Shown here: piece by piece, positions 1 to 8,057 of the stretch
How positions within the stretch are numbered: position 1 is the first letter of the stretch
How the letters are laid out: the number at the start of each line of letters is the position of its first letter
Assembly: GCA_905234655.1 (NCBI GenBank)
Contig: CAJOJG010000023.1
Coordinates: 1 to 41,577 of the forward strand
DNA: 41,577 nt
Direction of reading: 5' to 3'
DNA from: an uncultured Bacteroidales bacterium
GTDB taxonomy: Bacteria; Bacteroidota; Bacteroidia; Bacteroidales; UBA3824
Position numbers and translations under genes: made by a program
The notes under the pieces: model-generated
What the model saw: only the letters and a program-made list of their open reading frames with translations
What the model was told of the DNA's origin: nothing
The model's database searches: none

Positions 1-99
1 AAATTCGTTGTACTCGTATTCAACGCGTTGCGCCGCCGCAAACGTTGCCGACATGGTAATCAATGCCGCAAATATGAGGTTTATTTGTAATGGTTTCAT
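1..99 (-). CDS. Exported protein of unknown function, N-terminus only (cut by window edge)
   Basis: The reverse strand has an ATG at 97–99 followed by 33 open codons running off the left edge. The first 23 residues form a clear signal peptide: MKPLQINL, then a hydrophobic stretch, ending in a TFAAAQ cleavage region. The mature part starts with a charged and tyrosine-rich stretch (RVEYEYNEF). A -7 box matching the Bacteroidota consensus lies about 30 bases upstream, so the gene probably has its own promoter even though the M16-like gene precedes it on the same strand. The family cannot be named from 33 residues. It is most likely a periplasmic or outer-membrane protein. Confidence 0.75.
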   Translation of the reverse strand, partial: MKPLQINLIFAALITMSATFAAAQRVEYEYNEF

Positions 100-130
100 G
101 TTGTAAGCGTATTTAGTGTGTTTGGTGCGG

Positions 131-138
131 CAAAAGTA
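131..138 (-). promoter_or_regulatory. Putative promoter -7 box of the edge-truncated gene
   Basis: The minus strand reads TACTTTTG, an exact match to the Bacteroidota -7 consensus TAnnTTTG, 31 bases upstream of the ATG at 99. I see no good -33 box 19–21 bases further upstream, so this is a moderate call. Confidence 0.45.
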
Positions 139-200
139 GAAACTATTTTAATATGTTGAAGTCGTCTTTGTATTAAAATGTGTTAATGCGGTAATTAATT

Positions 201-2153
201 TCACCGTTTGTTTTTCTTCATTTTTCCAGTATCAAGGATAATCGTGAAATCTTGTTTTTTTAGTTGGGTGCTGAAGTCGTAGTCTGACAGTTGGATGTCG
301 ATGCGGAGGCCTTTTGATGTCTCGGTGATGGAAGAGGGCATCTTATATTTGTTGAATGTGCCGTATTCGTATGTGATTTCCTTGGTCACTTTGCCTTCGT
401 TGTCGCATACTTGGGATTTTGTCTTAAGGCCGGTCGATGCGGAGTAGTAGTCGTTAAAGGCGCGTCCGAGTGCGTCGATTACGTCCACGCGGTATAGACC
501 CGCGAGGTACAGGTCATAGTCGCAGTGGAGCTTATAGCGTATGCCAAGTTCGTCATAATGAGCCTCTTGGGGAAATGCGGCTTTCATCTTGAGTTGGAGG
601 TTGCGCGCCGAGTCTGGCTCTGTAAAGCCGTACAACATCGTCGAGTCCGCGCCGGTAAGTCCGTCGAAGACTTCCTTGAAATGGAAAAGGCTTATTGTGT
701 CGTCGCGCCGTATGTTGTTGTCCATGCGGTACATCATCGGCGACTTGCGGAGTATGCGTCCGAAGGCTTTGTATTGGGCGGTGTCTTCTACGGTGTATGT
801 GGCGTTGAGGTTGACGGACATGTTCTTTGGGACGGTGGAGAGGCCGGTGGCGTTAATGTACGCGTTTAGAACGGTGTACGCGCCAAAACCTTTCGGGATG
901 CTCGATTTAAGTTGAAGTTTTCCGTCCATGAAGTCTATTTGGCGGTCTTTGGCGATGCGGTTGAGGGTGCAGAACAAGTCCCTGTGGCATCCCTTGATCA
1001 CGAGGACGCACGAGCCGTTTGTTATTATGTTTTGGAGGAAGGACTGCGCGTCCGATGCCGACACGGCGTTTACCGTGGTCTCGTAGGTCGTGAAATAATT
1101 TTTCGGGAAGTTATATAGCACAAGGTTGGAGGCAATTACGGCGGCGTAGTCCGGGCGTTGGAGTCCGCGACGGAACGATGTTATGAGCTGTTTTTTAGCG
1201 TCTTGGAGTCCGCCGCTGATATCATAGTCCTCGCTGCGGTGCTTGTATAAAGTCGTGGCAAATGCGGGGAATGCCTCGTTCTCGTCCTCCATGTTGAGGG
1301 TGTGGACGTCGTACTTGAAGGTCGATATGCGGTTAATGTCGTGGGCGAGCGAGTCGTAGACGATGTGGTACACAAGGTCGTTGACGGCGTAGTTTTTTGC
1401 GGACTTTTCGCATGGGTAGTAGTCCATGAACACTGCGTCGAATATCATGGCTGTGGAATCTTCGATTATGTACACGAAGTCCATCGGCTTTATGGCGAGC
1501 GGCTCCGGCTTGGCTTTGTTGTCGGAGCGAGTGGCGGTCGAAAAATATTTCTCCACCAATGGCTGCACGAATTCCAAATCCGCGTCCGAGACTATCGTGA
1601 CGAGGCATTTTTCTGGTGCGAAACATTTTTTGCGGAAGTCCATGTAGTCGCTCTTGTTAATCTTCGAGAGGTCGTCGGCTGTGATGTATGGCTGTCCGAT
1701 GATGTTTGAGGCGATGAAGTCGAGCGGGTTTCCGTAGTCTTTGAGATATTTAATGCGTTTTTTCTTGTATTCGTCGAAGTTGACGTATGTGGGGTTGTCG
1801 CCGTAGATGACTTCCGACATGAAGTGGAGCAGCGAGTCGAGTGCTTTGTCGTGGCTTATCATGTTCTTTACCATCACTTGGTTTGCGCCGAGTTCGCTGC
1901 CGGTCATTGCCGCTACGACTTGCTTTAGCCCTTTGCGCGGTGTTTCGGGCAGGGACGACACGTCCGCGCTGAGCCTGACGTTACAGAATTTGTACTGTGA
2001 CGTCGTGACTACCTGGACGCGGAATCCGTTGGACAGCGTGATTATTTTATAGTTCTCGATGCACCTTAGCACGTCCGATATGTCCTGGGCGGCGAGCCTG
2101 TGGGCGGTAAGGAGCATCAGCGCGATGATTGTTATGATGAGTCTTCTTGTCAT
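201..2153 (-). CDS. M16 (insulinase/pitrilysin-fold) peptidase-like protein, apparently non-catalytic
   Basis: A 650-residue exported protein with a signal peptide (MTRRLIITIIALMLLTAHRL, cleaved near LAAQ). Residues 35–60 (YKIITLSNGFRVQVV) look like the first strand of an M16 metallopeptidase domain, where the usual text is a T-L-x-N-G-hydrophobic-x-V motif. The text around DEYKKKRIKYLKD and PEKCLVTIVSD resembles later parts of the same fold. The zinc-binding HxxEH motif that should follow about 40 residues after the NG motif is absent, with KGLKQVVAAM in its place. The protein is therefore probably a structural or scaffold homologue of M16 enzymes. The last ~200 residues resemble the extra C-terminal domain of some Bacteroidota M16 proteins, but I cannot name it. 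It would act in the periplasm or at the outer membrane. Assignment to the M16 fold is by recognised pattern only. Confidence 0.7.
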   Translation of the reverse strand: MTRRLIITIIALMLLTAHRLAAQDISDVLRCIENYKIITLSNGFRVQVVTTSQYKFCNVRLSADVSSLPETPRKGLKQVVAAMTGSELGANQVMVKNMISHDKALDSLLHFMSEVIYGDNPTYVNFDEYKKKRIKYLKDYGNPLDFIASNIIGQPYITADDLSKINKSDYMDFRKKCFAPEKCLVTIVSDADLEFVQPLVEKYFSTATRSDNKAKPEPLAIKPMDFVYIIEDSTAMIFDAVFMDYYPCEKSAKNYAVNDLVYHIVYDSLAHDINRISTFKYDVHTLNMEDENEAFPAFATTLYKHRSEDYDISGGLQDAKKQLITSFRRGLQRPDYAAVIASNLVLYNFPKNYFTTYETTVNAVSASDAQSFLQNIITNGSCVLVIKGCHRDLFCTLNRIAKDRQIDFMDGKLQLKSSIPKGFGAYTVLNAYINATGLSTVPKNMSVNLNATYTVEDTAQYKAFGRILRKSPMMYRMDNNIRRDDTISLFHFKEVFDGLTGADSTMLYGFTEPDSARNLQLKMKAAFPQEAHYDELGIRYKLHCDYDLYLAGLYRVDVIDALGRAFNDYYSASTGLKTKSQVCDNEGKVTKEITYEYGTFNKYKMPSSITETSKGLRIDIQLSDYDFSTQLKKQDFTIILDTGKMKKNKR

Positions 2154-2180
2154 GTCGTTAGTATGAAATGTTCATGTGCG

Positions 2181-2188
2181 CAAAGTTA
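2181..2188 (-). promoter_or_regulatory. Putative promoter -7 box of the M16-like gene
   Basis: The minus strand reads TAACTTTG (TAnnTTTG), 27 bases upstream of the ATG at 2153. It lies just after the terminator of the preceding gene, as expected for a new transcription unit. No -33 box at the standard distance is evident. Confidence 0.5.
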
Positions 2189-2202
2189 GTAATTTTTATA
2201 AT

Positions 2203-2241
2203 CAAAAAAAGGCCGCCGCCGAAAAAAATCCCGGCAACGGC
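2203..2241 (-). terminator. Rho-independent terminator of the beta-barrel gene
   Basis: On the minus strand GCCGTTGCC (2241–2233) pairs with GGCGGCGGC (2220–2212), 9 bp with two G·U pairs, and is followed by C then seven T. It is 40 bases past the stop of the gene ending at 2281. Confidence 0.75.
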
Positions 2242-2280
2242 TCAAGTATATAAGTCGAGTTATAAAAAAAGATTTGTCTT

Positions 2281-2955
2281 TTAGAATTGTCCGAAGCTGA
2301 ACGACACTCCGTAGAACAGTCCGTCAAGGCCTGTGGAGGATGTTATGGACTGCTTCGTGTCGTAATATTCGAGGTCGTGTCCCATGTGGAATTTGTATGA
2401 CACTCCGGCGGCGATGTGGAAGTGCTTCACGATGTTGAACTCCACCCTTACGCCCGGCTCGACGACGAAGGCGACGCTGTTGTCCTCGCGGTGCGCGCGG
2501 CGGTGGCGGTGGTCGTAGTCATAGTCGTAGCTTGTCCATGCGTCGTCTGAATATTCTACTTCGCCCACTCCAAACTTAATCGGGATTGAGACGTGCACCG
2601 GCGACTTGTAGGCGATTATGGGTTTTACCATAAGTCCGCCCATCACGCAGTCGTACTGGTACTTTTCGTTGTCAAGCTGTCTGTCGGCTTCCTTTTCTGT
2701 CACAAAGCCGCTGGCGAACATTCCGAACTCGATTCCGTGTCCGATTATTATGCCGCCTTCTACGCCTATGTCGAATGACGGACGGCCGTCCACAGAGCCT
2801 CCGCCCATGAACACTGTCCCTTCAAAGCCGATGGGCACACATTCTTTGGTATTGTCGCGCTGGAATATTGTGCGCTGCTCGTCGTCTTCCTGCGCAACGG
2901 CTGGAAGTGCCATCGTGGCGAGCAGTATTGCCGGTATTATTTGTCTTAATTTCAT
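2281..2955 (-). CDS. Small outer-membrane beta-barrel protein of unknown function
   Basis: A 224-residue protein with a clear signal peptide (MKLRQIIPAILLATMALPAV, cleavage at AVAQ). After an acidic linker it alternates glycine/aromatic-rich strands and polar turns (FMGGG, FDIGVEGGIIIGHGIEFGMF, YGVSFSFGQF) and ends in phenylalanine, as expected for a barrel inserted by the BAM machinery. The length suits an eight- to ten-stranded barrel of the porin-like 'outer membrane protein beta-barrel' kind. A histidine/arginine-rich stretch (DYDYDHRHRRAHRED) near residue 150 probably sits in an extracellular loop or turn and could bind metal, but that is a guess. It is transcribed divergently from lpxB and has its own downstream terminator. 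No specific function can be given. Confidence 0.7.
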   Translation of the reverse strand: MKLRQIIPAILLATMALPAVAQEDDEQRTIFQRDNTKECVPIGFEGTVFMGGGSVDGRPSFDIGVEGGIIIGHGIEFGMFASGFVTEKEADRQLDNEKYQYDCVMGGLMVKPIIAYKSPVHVSIPIKFGVGEVEYSDDAWTSYDYDYDHRHRRAHREDNSVAFVVEPGVRVEFNIVKHFHIAAGVSYKFHMGHDLEYYDTKQSITSSTGLDGLFYGVSFSFGQF

Positions 2956-2987
2956 TGCGTTGAAGTTTTTGTTGTTAGTTAAATTTG
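2955..2987 (+). promoter_or_regulatory. Possible promoter for lpxB
   Basis: TAAATTTG at 2980–2987 matches TAnnTTTG, with TTG at 2955–2957 22 bases upstream. This would give a leader of about 110 bases before lpxB. The spacing is slightly long and the site overlaps the start region of the divergent gene, so this is tentative. Confidence 0.3.
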
Positions 2988-3103
2988 GTCGTGAAACAAA
3001 ATCTGTTTATTTTTGTTCCCTTGGTTACGGTTTGCAATTTCCGTTCCATTTTTGTTAAAAAAAATGGTCTGCCGTCAGGCTGACCGATAATTTACGTTGT
3101 GAT

Positions 3104-4222
3104 ATGAAGTATTTTCTTATAGCGGGCGAGGCGTCGGGCGACCTTCACGCCTCCAATTTGATGAGGCAGTTGAAGGCGCAGGACGCGGACGCGGATTTTA
3201 TGTTCCTTGGTGGCGACTTGATGCAGGCACAGGGCGGCAGGATGGTCGTGCATTACAGGGAGATGGCGTATATGGGCGTCGTGGAGGTCGTCGCAAACGC
3301 CGGAAAGGTAAGGCGCAATTTCAAGTTGTGCAAGGAGGCGATGTTGGAATACAAGCCTGATGCCGTGATACTTGTTGATTATCCCGGGTTCAATCTCAGG
3401 ATGGCGCGGTTTGCAAAGGAACACGGACTAAGCACCTTTTATTATATCTCGCCGAAGATTTGGGCGTGGAAAAAGCGGCGCGCATACACCATCAAGAAGT
3501 ACGTCGACAATATGTTCGCCATTTTCCCGTTTGAAATCGATTTTTATAAGCAGTTCGACTACCATGTCGAGTACGTCGGCAATCCGTTGATGGACGCGAT
3601 GAAAGAGTTTGAGCCTCAACTGCTTGACGGCAAGGCTTTCCGCGAGAAATATTCACTGGCTGACAGCCCGATAATCGCGCTCGTGCCTGGCAGCCGCCGT
3701 AACGAGATAGACAAGCTCCTGCCCGAGATGATGGCCATCATCCCGCAGTTCGAGGGCTACCAGTTCGTCGTGTGCGGCGCGCCGGGGATTGACAGTGATT
3801 ATTATGACAAGTACACGTCCGGCGGCGATGTCCGCGTCATCTTCAACGACACTTATAATATTGTGCGCAATTCGGTCGCTGCGGCGGTGACGTCCGGCAC
3901 GGCGACATTGGAGACCGCCTGCCTTGGAACGCCACAGGTCGTGTGCTACAAGATGAGCGGCTTGACATACGCGCTGGCGGAGATGTTTGTGAAGATAAAG
4001 TATTTTTCGCTCGTCAATATCATCGCGGGCAGGGAAGTCGTCAAGGAACTGTTACAGTCCCACCTTTCCAAGGACATCGCCGCAGAACTCCGCCGCATAC
4101 TCGACGACGCGGACTACCGGCAGAAGATGCTCGATTCGTATGCTGAAATCCGGGCGACACTCGGCGACGGGCTTGCGTCCGAAAACACTGCGAAAGTGAT
4201 AGTGGAGGCCGTGAAAAGATAG
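3104..4222 (+). CDS. lpxB: Lipid-A-disaccharide synthase
   Basis: Glycosyltransferase (GT19) that joins UDP-2,3-diacylglucosamine and lipid X (2,3-diacylglucosamine 1-phosphate) to give the tetra-acylated disaccharide of lipid A, on the inner face of the cytoplasmic membrane. The N-terminus carries the family signature GEASGDLHASNLMRQLK (residues 7–23). Further LpxB hallmarks are VDYPGFNLRMA, YYISPKIWAWKKRR, YVGNPLMD, LVPGSRRNEI and TSGTATLE. The 372-residue length fits the family. The ATG at 3104 starts directly at the conserved MKYFLIAGEASGD. In other Bacteroidales lpxB often follows surE, but here its upstream neighbour is a divergent barrel gene. No terminator is evident downstream before the promoter of the next gene at 4223. 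Confidence 0.97.
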   Translation: MKYFLIAGEASGDLHASNLMRQLKAQDADADFMFLGGDLMQAQGGRMVVHYREMAYMGVVEVVANAGKVRRNFKLCKEAMLEYKPDAVILVDYPGFNLRMARFAKEHGLSTFYYISPKIWAWKKRRAYTIKKYVDNMFAIFPFEIDFYKQFDYHVEYVGNPLMDAMKEFEPQLLDGKAFREKYSLADSPIIALVPGSRRNEIDKLLPEMMAIIPQFEGYQFVVCGAPGIDSDYYDKYTSGGDVRVIFNDTYNIVRNSVAAAVTSGTATLETACLGTPQVVCYKMSGLTYALAEMFVKIKYFSLVNIIAGREVVKELLQSHLSKDIAAELRRILDDADYRQKMLDSYAEIRATLGDGLASENTAKVIVEAVKR

Positions 4223-4254
4223 TTTGCAAATAATGAAATTTTGTTTTACCTTTG
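4223..4254 (+). promoter_or_regulatory. Consensus Bacteroidota promoter for the coiled-coil membrane protein gene
   Basis: TTTG at 4223–4226 and TACCTTTG at 4247–4254 are separated by exactly 20 bases, an ideal TTTG-N20-TAnnTTTG promoter. It starts one base after the lpxB stop codon. Transcription would begin near 4261, leaving an unusually long leader of about 140 bases before the ATG at 4401. Confidence 0.8.
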
Positions 4255-4260
4255 CCGCCG

Positions 4261-4400
4261 GACTTTTGAATAAGGAAGGGTGTCCTTACGGACAGAAATC
4301 TTTCAAATTATTTGGTTGATTTGAGACAAATTTGTAAGATTTCTCGCGAAGCGACAAAAAAAATTAAAGTGTTAACTTTATAATAAACAGTTAGTTCCTA
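4261..4400 (+). promoter_or_regulatory. Structured 5' leader, possible RNA regulatory element
   Basis: Between the promoter and the ATG at 4401 the leader can fold in several ways. TGTCC (4281–4285) pairs with GGACA (4290–4294), but TAAGGA (4271–4276) can instead pair with TCCTTA (4283–4288), so the two hairpins exclude each other. AGAAATCTT (4294–4302) pairs perfectly with AAGATTTCT (4336–4344), enclosing a further small stem CAAAT/ATTTG. TCGC-GAA-GCGA follows at 4344–4354. It matches no riboswitch class I know. Confidence 0.4.
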
Positions 4401-5342
4401 ATGGCTAAATCATTTTTCTCAAAAAAAGAAGGCAAAGTGGGGCTTGCCGTGATATTAGCGGCGCTCGGCGCGCTTGGAGTGTTCCATAACCCCATCATCG
4501 AGAGCATAAAGGCGACGCTCGACGGCAGCGTGGCGGGGACGATGGGGCTGTTCGCGCTGTTGGGGCTGGTCATCTTCACCATCACCGACAAGCGGGCGCG
4601 TAACCTCGTGTCGTATGGCTTCAAGTGGCTCATGAGGAAGATTACGGGGCTTTTCACGGAACTCGACCCAATCAAAATCCTCGAATCATACGTCCAGACG
4701 CTCGAAAAAAACTTCAACGAGCTTAACGACAACATCTCCAAGCTCCGCCGCCAGATTGTCAAGATAAAAGACACAATCAAGCAGAACAACAAGGAAATCG
4801 AGAAGTCAACGCGCATAATCGACGAGGCGCAGCGGCAGGGCAGGAGCGAGGTCGTCGCCGTCCACTACAACCAAATCGGCCGCCTGCACAAACTCAACGA
4901 AAAATACGCCCTCATGGTCGGGCGCATGGACGACCTCAACAATGTCCTCATAAAGATGCACTCGTATTCGTCCTTCAAACTCAACGACACAAAAAACGAA
5001 ATCCGCATGAAGCGGCAGGAGTTTGCGGCGATTTCGAGCGGATACTCCGCCATGGTCAACGCCAAGAACATCATGAACGGCAACTACCAGCAGAACGAGA
5101 TGTACGACACGGCTATAGAGTCGTTGACGACCGACCTGCACACCAAAATCGCCGAGATGGACAGCTTCATGCAACTCTCTCAGCCGCTTTTCGACGACAT
5201 CAACCTCCAAAACGAGGTCTACAAACTCGAAGGCGAACAACTGTACGAAAAGATTATGACCGAGGGCAAGGCGTTCCTCGACAAAATCGACTATGGCTCC
5301 AAATCGCCCAATCAACAAACCACCCAATCAACAAATCAATAA
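4401..5342 (+). CDS. Membrane-anchored coiled-coil protein of unknown function
   Basis: A 313-residue protein. Residues 12–58 contain two hydrophobic segments (GLAVILAALGALGVF and GTMGLFALLGLVIFTI) separated by a short polar turn, likely a membrane hairpin. The rest is a long charged helix-forming region: KILESYVQTLEKNFNELNDN followed by repeated K/E/N/Q heptads up to about residue 290. This suggests an extended coiled coil on one side of the membrane, loosely like PspA or ESCRT-III-type architecture, although I see no specific PspA signature. The last dozen residues (SPNQQTTQSTNQ) are encoded by an AATCAACAAA-type repeat and may be a recent extension. The gene sits under its own consensus promoter with a structured leader. 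A single-TM microprotein follows 10 bases downstream and may be co-expressed. Confidence 0.7.
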   Translation: MAKSFFSKKEGKVGLAVILAALGALGVFHNPIIESIKATLDGSVAGTMGLFALLGLVIFTITDKRARNLVSYGFKWLMRKITGLFTELDPIKILESYVQTLEKNFNELNDNISKLRRQIVKIKDTIKQNNKEIEKSTRIIDEAQRQGRSEVVAVHYNQIGRLHKLNEKYALMVGRMDDLNNVLIKMHSYSSFKLNDTKNEIRMKRQEFAAISSGYSAMVNAKNIMNGNYQQNEMYDTAIESLTTDLHTKIAEMDSFMQLSQPLFDDINLQNEVYKLEGEQLYEKIMTEGKAFLDKIDYGSKSPNQQTTQSTNQ

Positions 5343-5352
5343 ATCGACAAAT

Positions 5353-5457
5353 ATGAAAAACAATCGTATGCCGTTATTCCTCAAATTGCTGATATACGTC
5401 GCTGCTTTTGCGGTGGCGGGGTATTTTTTCTATATCTATAAGGACACTTTGTTTTAG
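5353..5457 (+). CDS. 34-residue single-span membrane microprotein
   Basis: ATG at 5353, 34 codons, TAG at 5455–5457. The product starts with a basic segment (MKNNRMP) followed by a hydrophobic span (LFLKLLIYVAAFAVAGYFFY) and a short tail (IYKDTLF). It begins 10 bases after the stop of the coiled-coil membrane protein gene, so it is probably translated from the same mRNA. The positive-inside rule puts the N-terminus in the cytoplasm. It could be a small partner of the upstream membrane protein. The reading frame is short, but the hydrophobic profile, the ATG and the tight spacing make it credible. Confidence 0.5.
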   Translation: MKNNRMPLFLKLLIYVAAFAVAGYFFYIYKDTLF

Positions 5458-5542
5458 CGCGATTAAACCTTGTGGCTCACATGGTGTCAAAATGATAACA
5501 CGTTAAAATCATCATCAAATTCTATTATCAGGAACTTTAAAA

Positions 5543-7987
5543 ATGGGAAAATATTTTTCGTTGACGCTCATAATGCTCCTTGCATTTGTCAACACCTACG
5601 CCAACATCCACGCCAACGGCTCCATCGCGGGCAAGATTGTCGACTCGCGCACTGGCCAGCCCGTAGAATACGCCACAGTCGCCATCTACAACCAGTCCAA
5701 CAACGCCCTTGTAACCGGCACAATCACCGACGGCGAAGGCAAGTTCACCATCGACGGCGTCAAGAACGGCACTTACATCCTCAAGGCATCTTTCATCGGC
5801 TACGACCCGTTGGAAATCAGGGACATCCAAGTAACCGGCGGACTTAAGCAGCTCGGCACGATAAGGCTTGCGACCTCGGACACCGAGATTGAGGAAATCG
5901 AGGTGACGGCTACCAAGCGCACTGTGGAGTATAAAATCGACAAGAAAGTCGTCACGCTCTCCGGCGATGTCAATGCCGACAATGGCAGCGCGGCGGAGGC
6001 TCTCGAAGGCGTTCCGAGCGTTGACGTTGACATAGACGGTAATGTGTCGCTCCGTGGCAGCAGCAATTTCACTGTACTCATCAACGGCAAGCCCACAGCC
6101 CTCGACGCGACGGAAGTATTGAAGCAGACTCCGGCGGCGATGATTGACAATATCGAGATAATCACCAATCCATCAGCAAAATACGACCCCGAAGGCTCTA
6201 CCGGCATCATTAACCTTGTGACTAAGAAGAACGTTGTCCAGGGCATTAACGGTGTCATTAACGCAAACTTCGGCAGCCAGGGACGCTACGGCGGCGACTT
6301 CCTCTTCAACATGAGGAAAAACAAAATCAACTATTTTGTCGGCGGACATTATAACCAGCGTGGATTCAACTTCAACTCCACGTCAAACCGCATCACCCAC
6401 GCCACGGATTATGACAAGTACGTCAACCAGACTTCAAAGAACGAGCGCAGGTTTGGCGGCGGCGGTCTGAAGGCGGGCGTGGACATCTATCCCGACGACA
6501 ATAATATTCTTAATTTCACCGTAGAGGGCGGCATTTTCGGCAGCAAGAATGACGGCTGGAACGACTACACAAACTGGATCCTCAACAAGTCCGACGTGCG
6601 ATATGGCGACGAGACCGTGACCTCCGACACCGACGACGAGGACGACGCAGTGTATTTCAACTCCAGCTTCTCCTACACCCATAACTTTGCAGGTCAGGGA
6701 CATAAGCTCGAGATGAGCGGCTTCTACTCGCGTAACCACCGCGATGCCGACAATCTTTTTACCCAGAACGCGACATCGTCCGACGGCGTTACCCGCACCG
6801 GCCACAAGATTGACGACGACCGCACCACAAACCGTGGCAGGTTCAACCTCGACTACACAAAGCCTTTGGAAAACAACGGCAAGTTTGAGGCTGGCTTCCA
6901 GGAGGACATCAACGATTATAATTCGGACTATGACTATAATGACTATGTAGCTGCCACAAAGGACTTTTCGCACGTCAACCCCGAGTTCACCCACGACGTG
7001 AGGTTCCAGCGTTACATATCCGCATTGTATTCCACGTATGCCGCAAACTTCGGCACATTCGGCCTACAGCTCGGCCTCCGTGGCGAGTACACGCACCGCC
7101 TTGTCGACACTAAGGAAGACAAATACCCAGTCGACAGGTTTGACATCTTCCCGTCCGTCCACCTTTCGAAGACTGTCGGCGAGCGCAACTCGATACAGAC
7201 CGGCTACTCGCGCCGTATCCGCCGTCCGTGGGAAGGTTTCCTCAATCCGTTCCCGGGGTATTCCGACGAGTATTCCCGCAGGATCGGTAATCCCGCATTG
7301 AAGCCCGAATACACTGATGCCGTGGAAGTTAACTACCAGATGAACTTTAACAAGATGTTTTGGGCGTTGGAGACTTTCTACCGCCACACGTCGGGCGCGA
7401 TAGAGAATGTAAGCACAGTCGGCGAGAACGACATCCTGATTTCAAAATTCGAGAACCTCTCGACAAACAACAATTTCGGCCTCGAGCTCACCGGCAATTA
7501 TGACCCGTACAAGTGGCTGAGCATCAATGTCGACCTCGAAATGCGCCAATACTACATCCGTGGCAACTACAATGGCGAAGACCTCAGTCAAAGCGGCAAC
7601 TCATGGCGCACGAAGGAGCGCATCTCCTTCTCCCCGGGCAAGACCACCAAAATCCAGGTCAACATGCGCTACAATGGCAAGAACAAGTCGTTACTTTCGT
7701 CCAACAAGGGCGACTTTGACCTTGGACTCGCCGTCCGCCAAAGTTTCTTCAAGAAACGTCTTGCAGTGTCGTTCTCGATGCGTGACATTACTGGCTCGCG
7801 CAAGTTCAAGTCGACTACCGACACTCCGGAATATTGGCTCTACTCGGAGCGTTACCGCGACGCGCCGGTATGGAATGTCGGTCTCTCGTTCAAGATTAAC
7901 AACTTCAAGGAAAAAGGTCCCGACGGCGGCGACGGCGATGGTGGCTCGTCCTACGACGGCGATGGCGGCGACGGCGGCGATTTTTAA
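5543..7987 (+). CDS. TonB-dependent receptor, outer-membrane beta-barrel family with CarboxypepD_reg-like N-terminus
   Basis: An 814-residue outer-membrane receptor or transporter. The signal peptide is MGKYFSLTLIMLLAFVNTYA. Residues 28–115 form a carboxypeptidase-regulatory-like beta-sandwich (GSIAGKIVDSRTGQPVEYAT…GYDPLEIRDI). A TonB plug follows (residues ~145–235: SAAEALEGVPSVDVDIDGNV, LRGSSNFTVLINGKP, MIDNIEIITNPSAKYDPEGS, GIINLVTKK), and then a barrel of the 'outer membrane protein beta-barrel' type with the usual YSRRIRRPWEGFLNPFP and NPALKPEYTDAVEV motifs. There is no SusC-type signature and no SusD partner, so it belongs to the family often tied to siderophore or peptide uptake; the substrate is unknown. 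After the last barrel strand (VGLSFKINNF) comes an odd tail rich in Gly and Asp (KGPDGGDGDGG…GGDGGDF). Confidence 0.9.
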   Translation: MGKYFSLTLIMLLAFVNTYANIHANGSIAGKIVDSRTGQPVEYATVAIYNQSNNALVTGTITDGEGKFTIDGVKNGTYILKASFIGYDPLEIRDIQVTGGLKQLGTIRLATSDTEIEEIEVTATKRTVEYKIDKKVVTLSGDVNADNGSAAEALEGVPSVDVDIDGNVSLRGSSNFTVLINGKPTALDATEVLKQTPAAMIDNIEIITNPSAKYDPEGSTGIINLVTKKNVVQGINGVINANFGSQGRYGGDFLFNMRKNKINYFVGGHYNQRGFNFNSTSNRITHATDYDKYVNQTSKNERRFGGGGLKAGVDIYPDDNNILNFTVEGGIFGSKNDGWNDYTNWILNKSDVRYGDETVTSDTDDEDDAVYFNSSFSYTHNFAGQGHKLEMSGFYSRNHRDADNLFTQNATSSDGVTRTGHKIDDDRTTNRGRFNLDYTKPLENNGKFEAGFQEDINDYNSDYDYNDYVAATKDFSHVNPEFTHDVRFQRYISALYSTYAANFGTFGLQLGLRGEYTHRLVDTKEDKYPVDRFDIFPSVHLSKTVGERNSIQTGYSRRIRRPWEGFLNPFPGYSDEYSRRIGNPALKPEYTDAVEVNYQMNFNKMFWALETFYRHTSGAIENVSTVGENDILISKFENLSTNNNFGLELTGNYDPYKWLSINVDLEMRQYYIRGNYNGEDLSQSGNSWRTKERISFSPGKTTKIQVNMRYNGKNKSLLSSNKGDFDLGLAVRQSFFKKRLAVSFSMRDITGSRKFKSTTDTPEYWLYSERYRDAPVWNVGLSFKINNFKEKGPDGGDGDGGSSYDGDGGDGGDF

Positions 7988-8021
7988 CGTAAAATTATTT
8001 TTCTATTCGTCGAATTATCAT

Positions 8022-8029
8022 TAATTTTG
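8022..8029 (+). promoter_or_regulatory. Putative promoter -7 box of nusB operon
   Basis: TAATTTTG matches TAnnTTTG and lies 28 bases before the nusB ATG at 8058. A clear -33 TTTG is not seen, only a T-rich stretch at the right distance. Confidence 0.4.
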
Positions 8030-8057
8030 CAATCTGAAATTTAACAGACGTTCTATA

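Noticed and set aside
3062..3092. GGTC…GACC hairpin before lpxB as a terminator or riboswitch
   Set aside because: The stem is broken by internal loops and has no T run; no known class fits.
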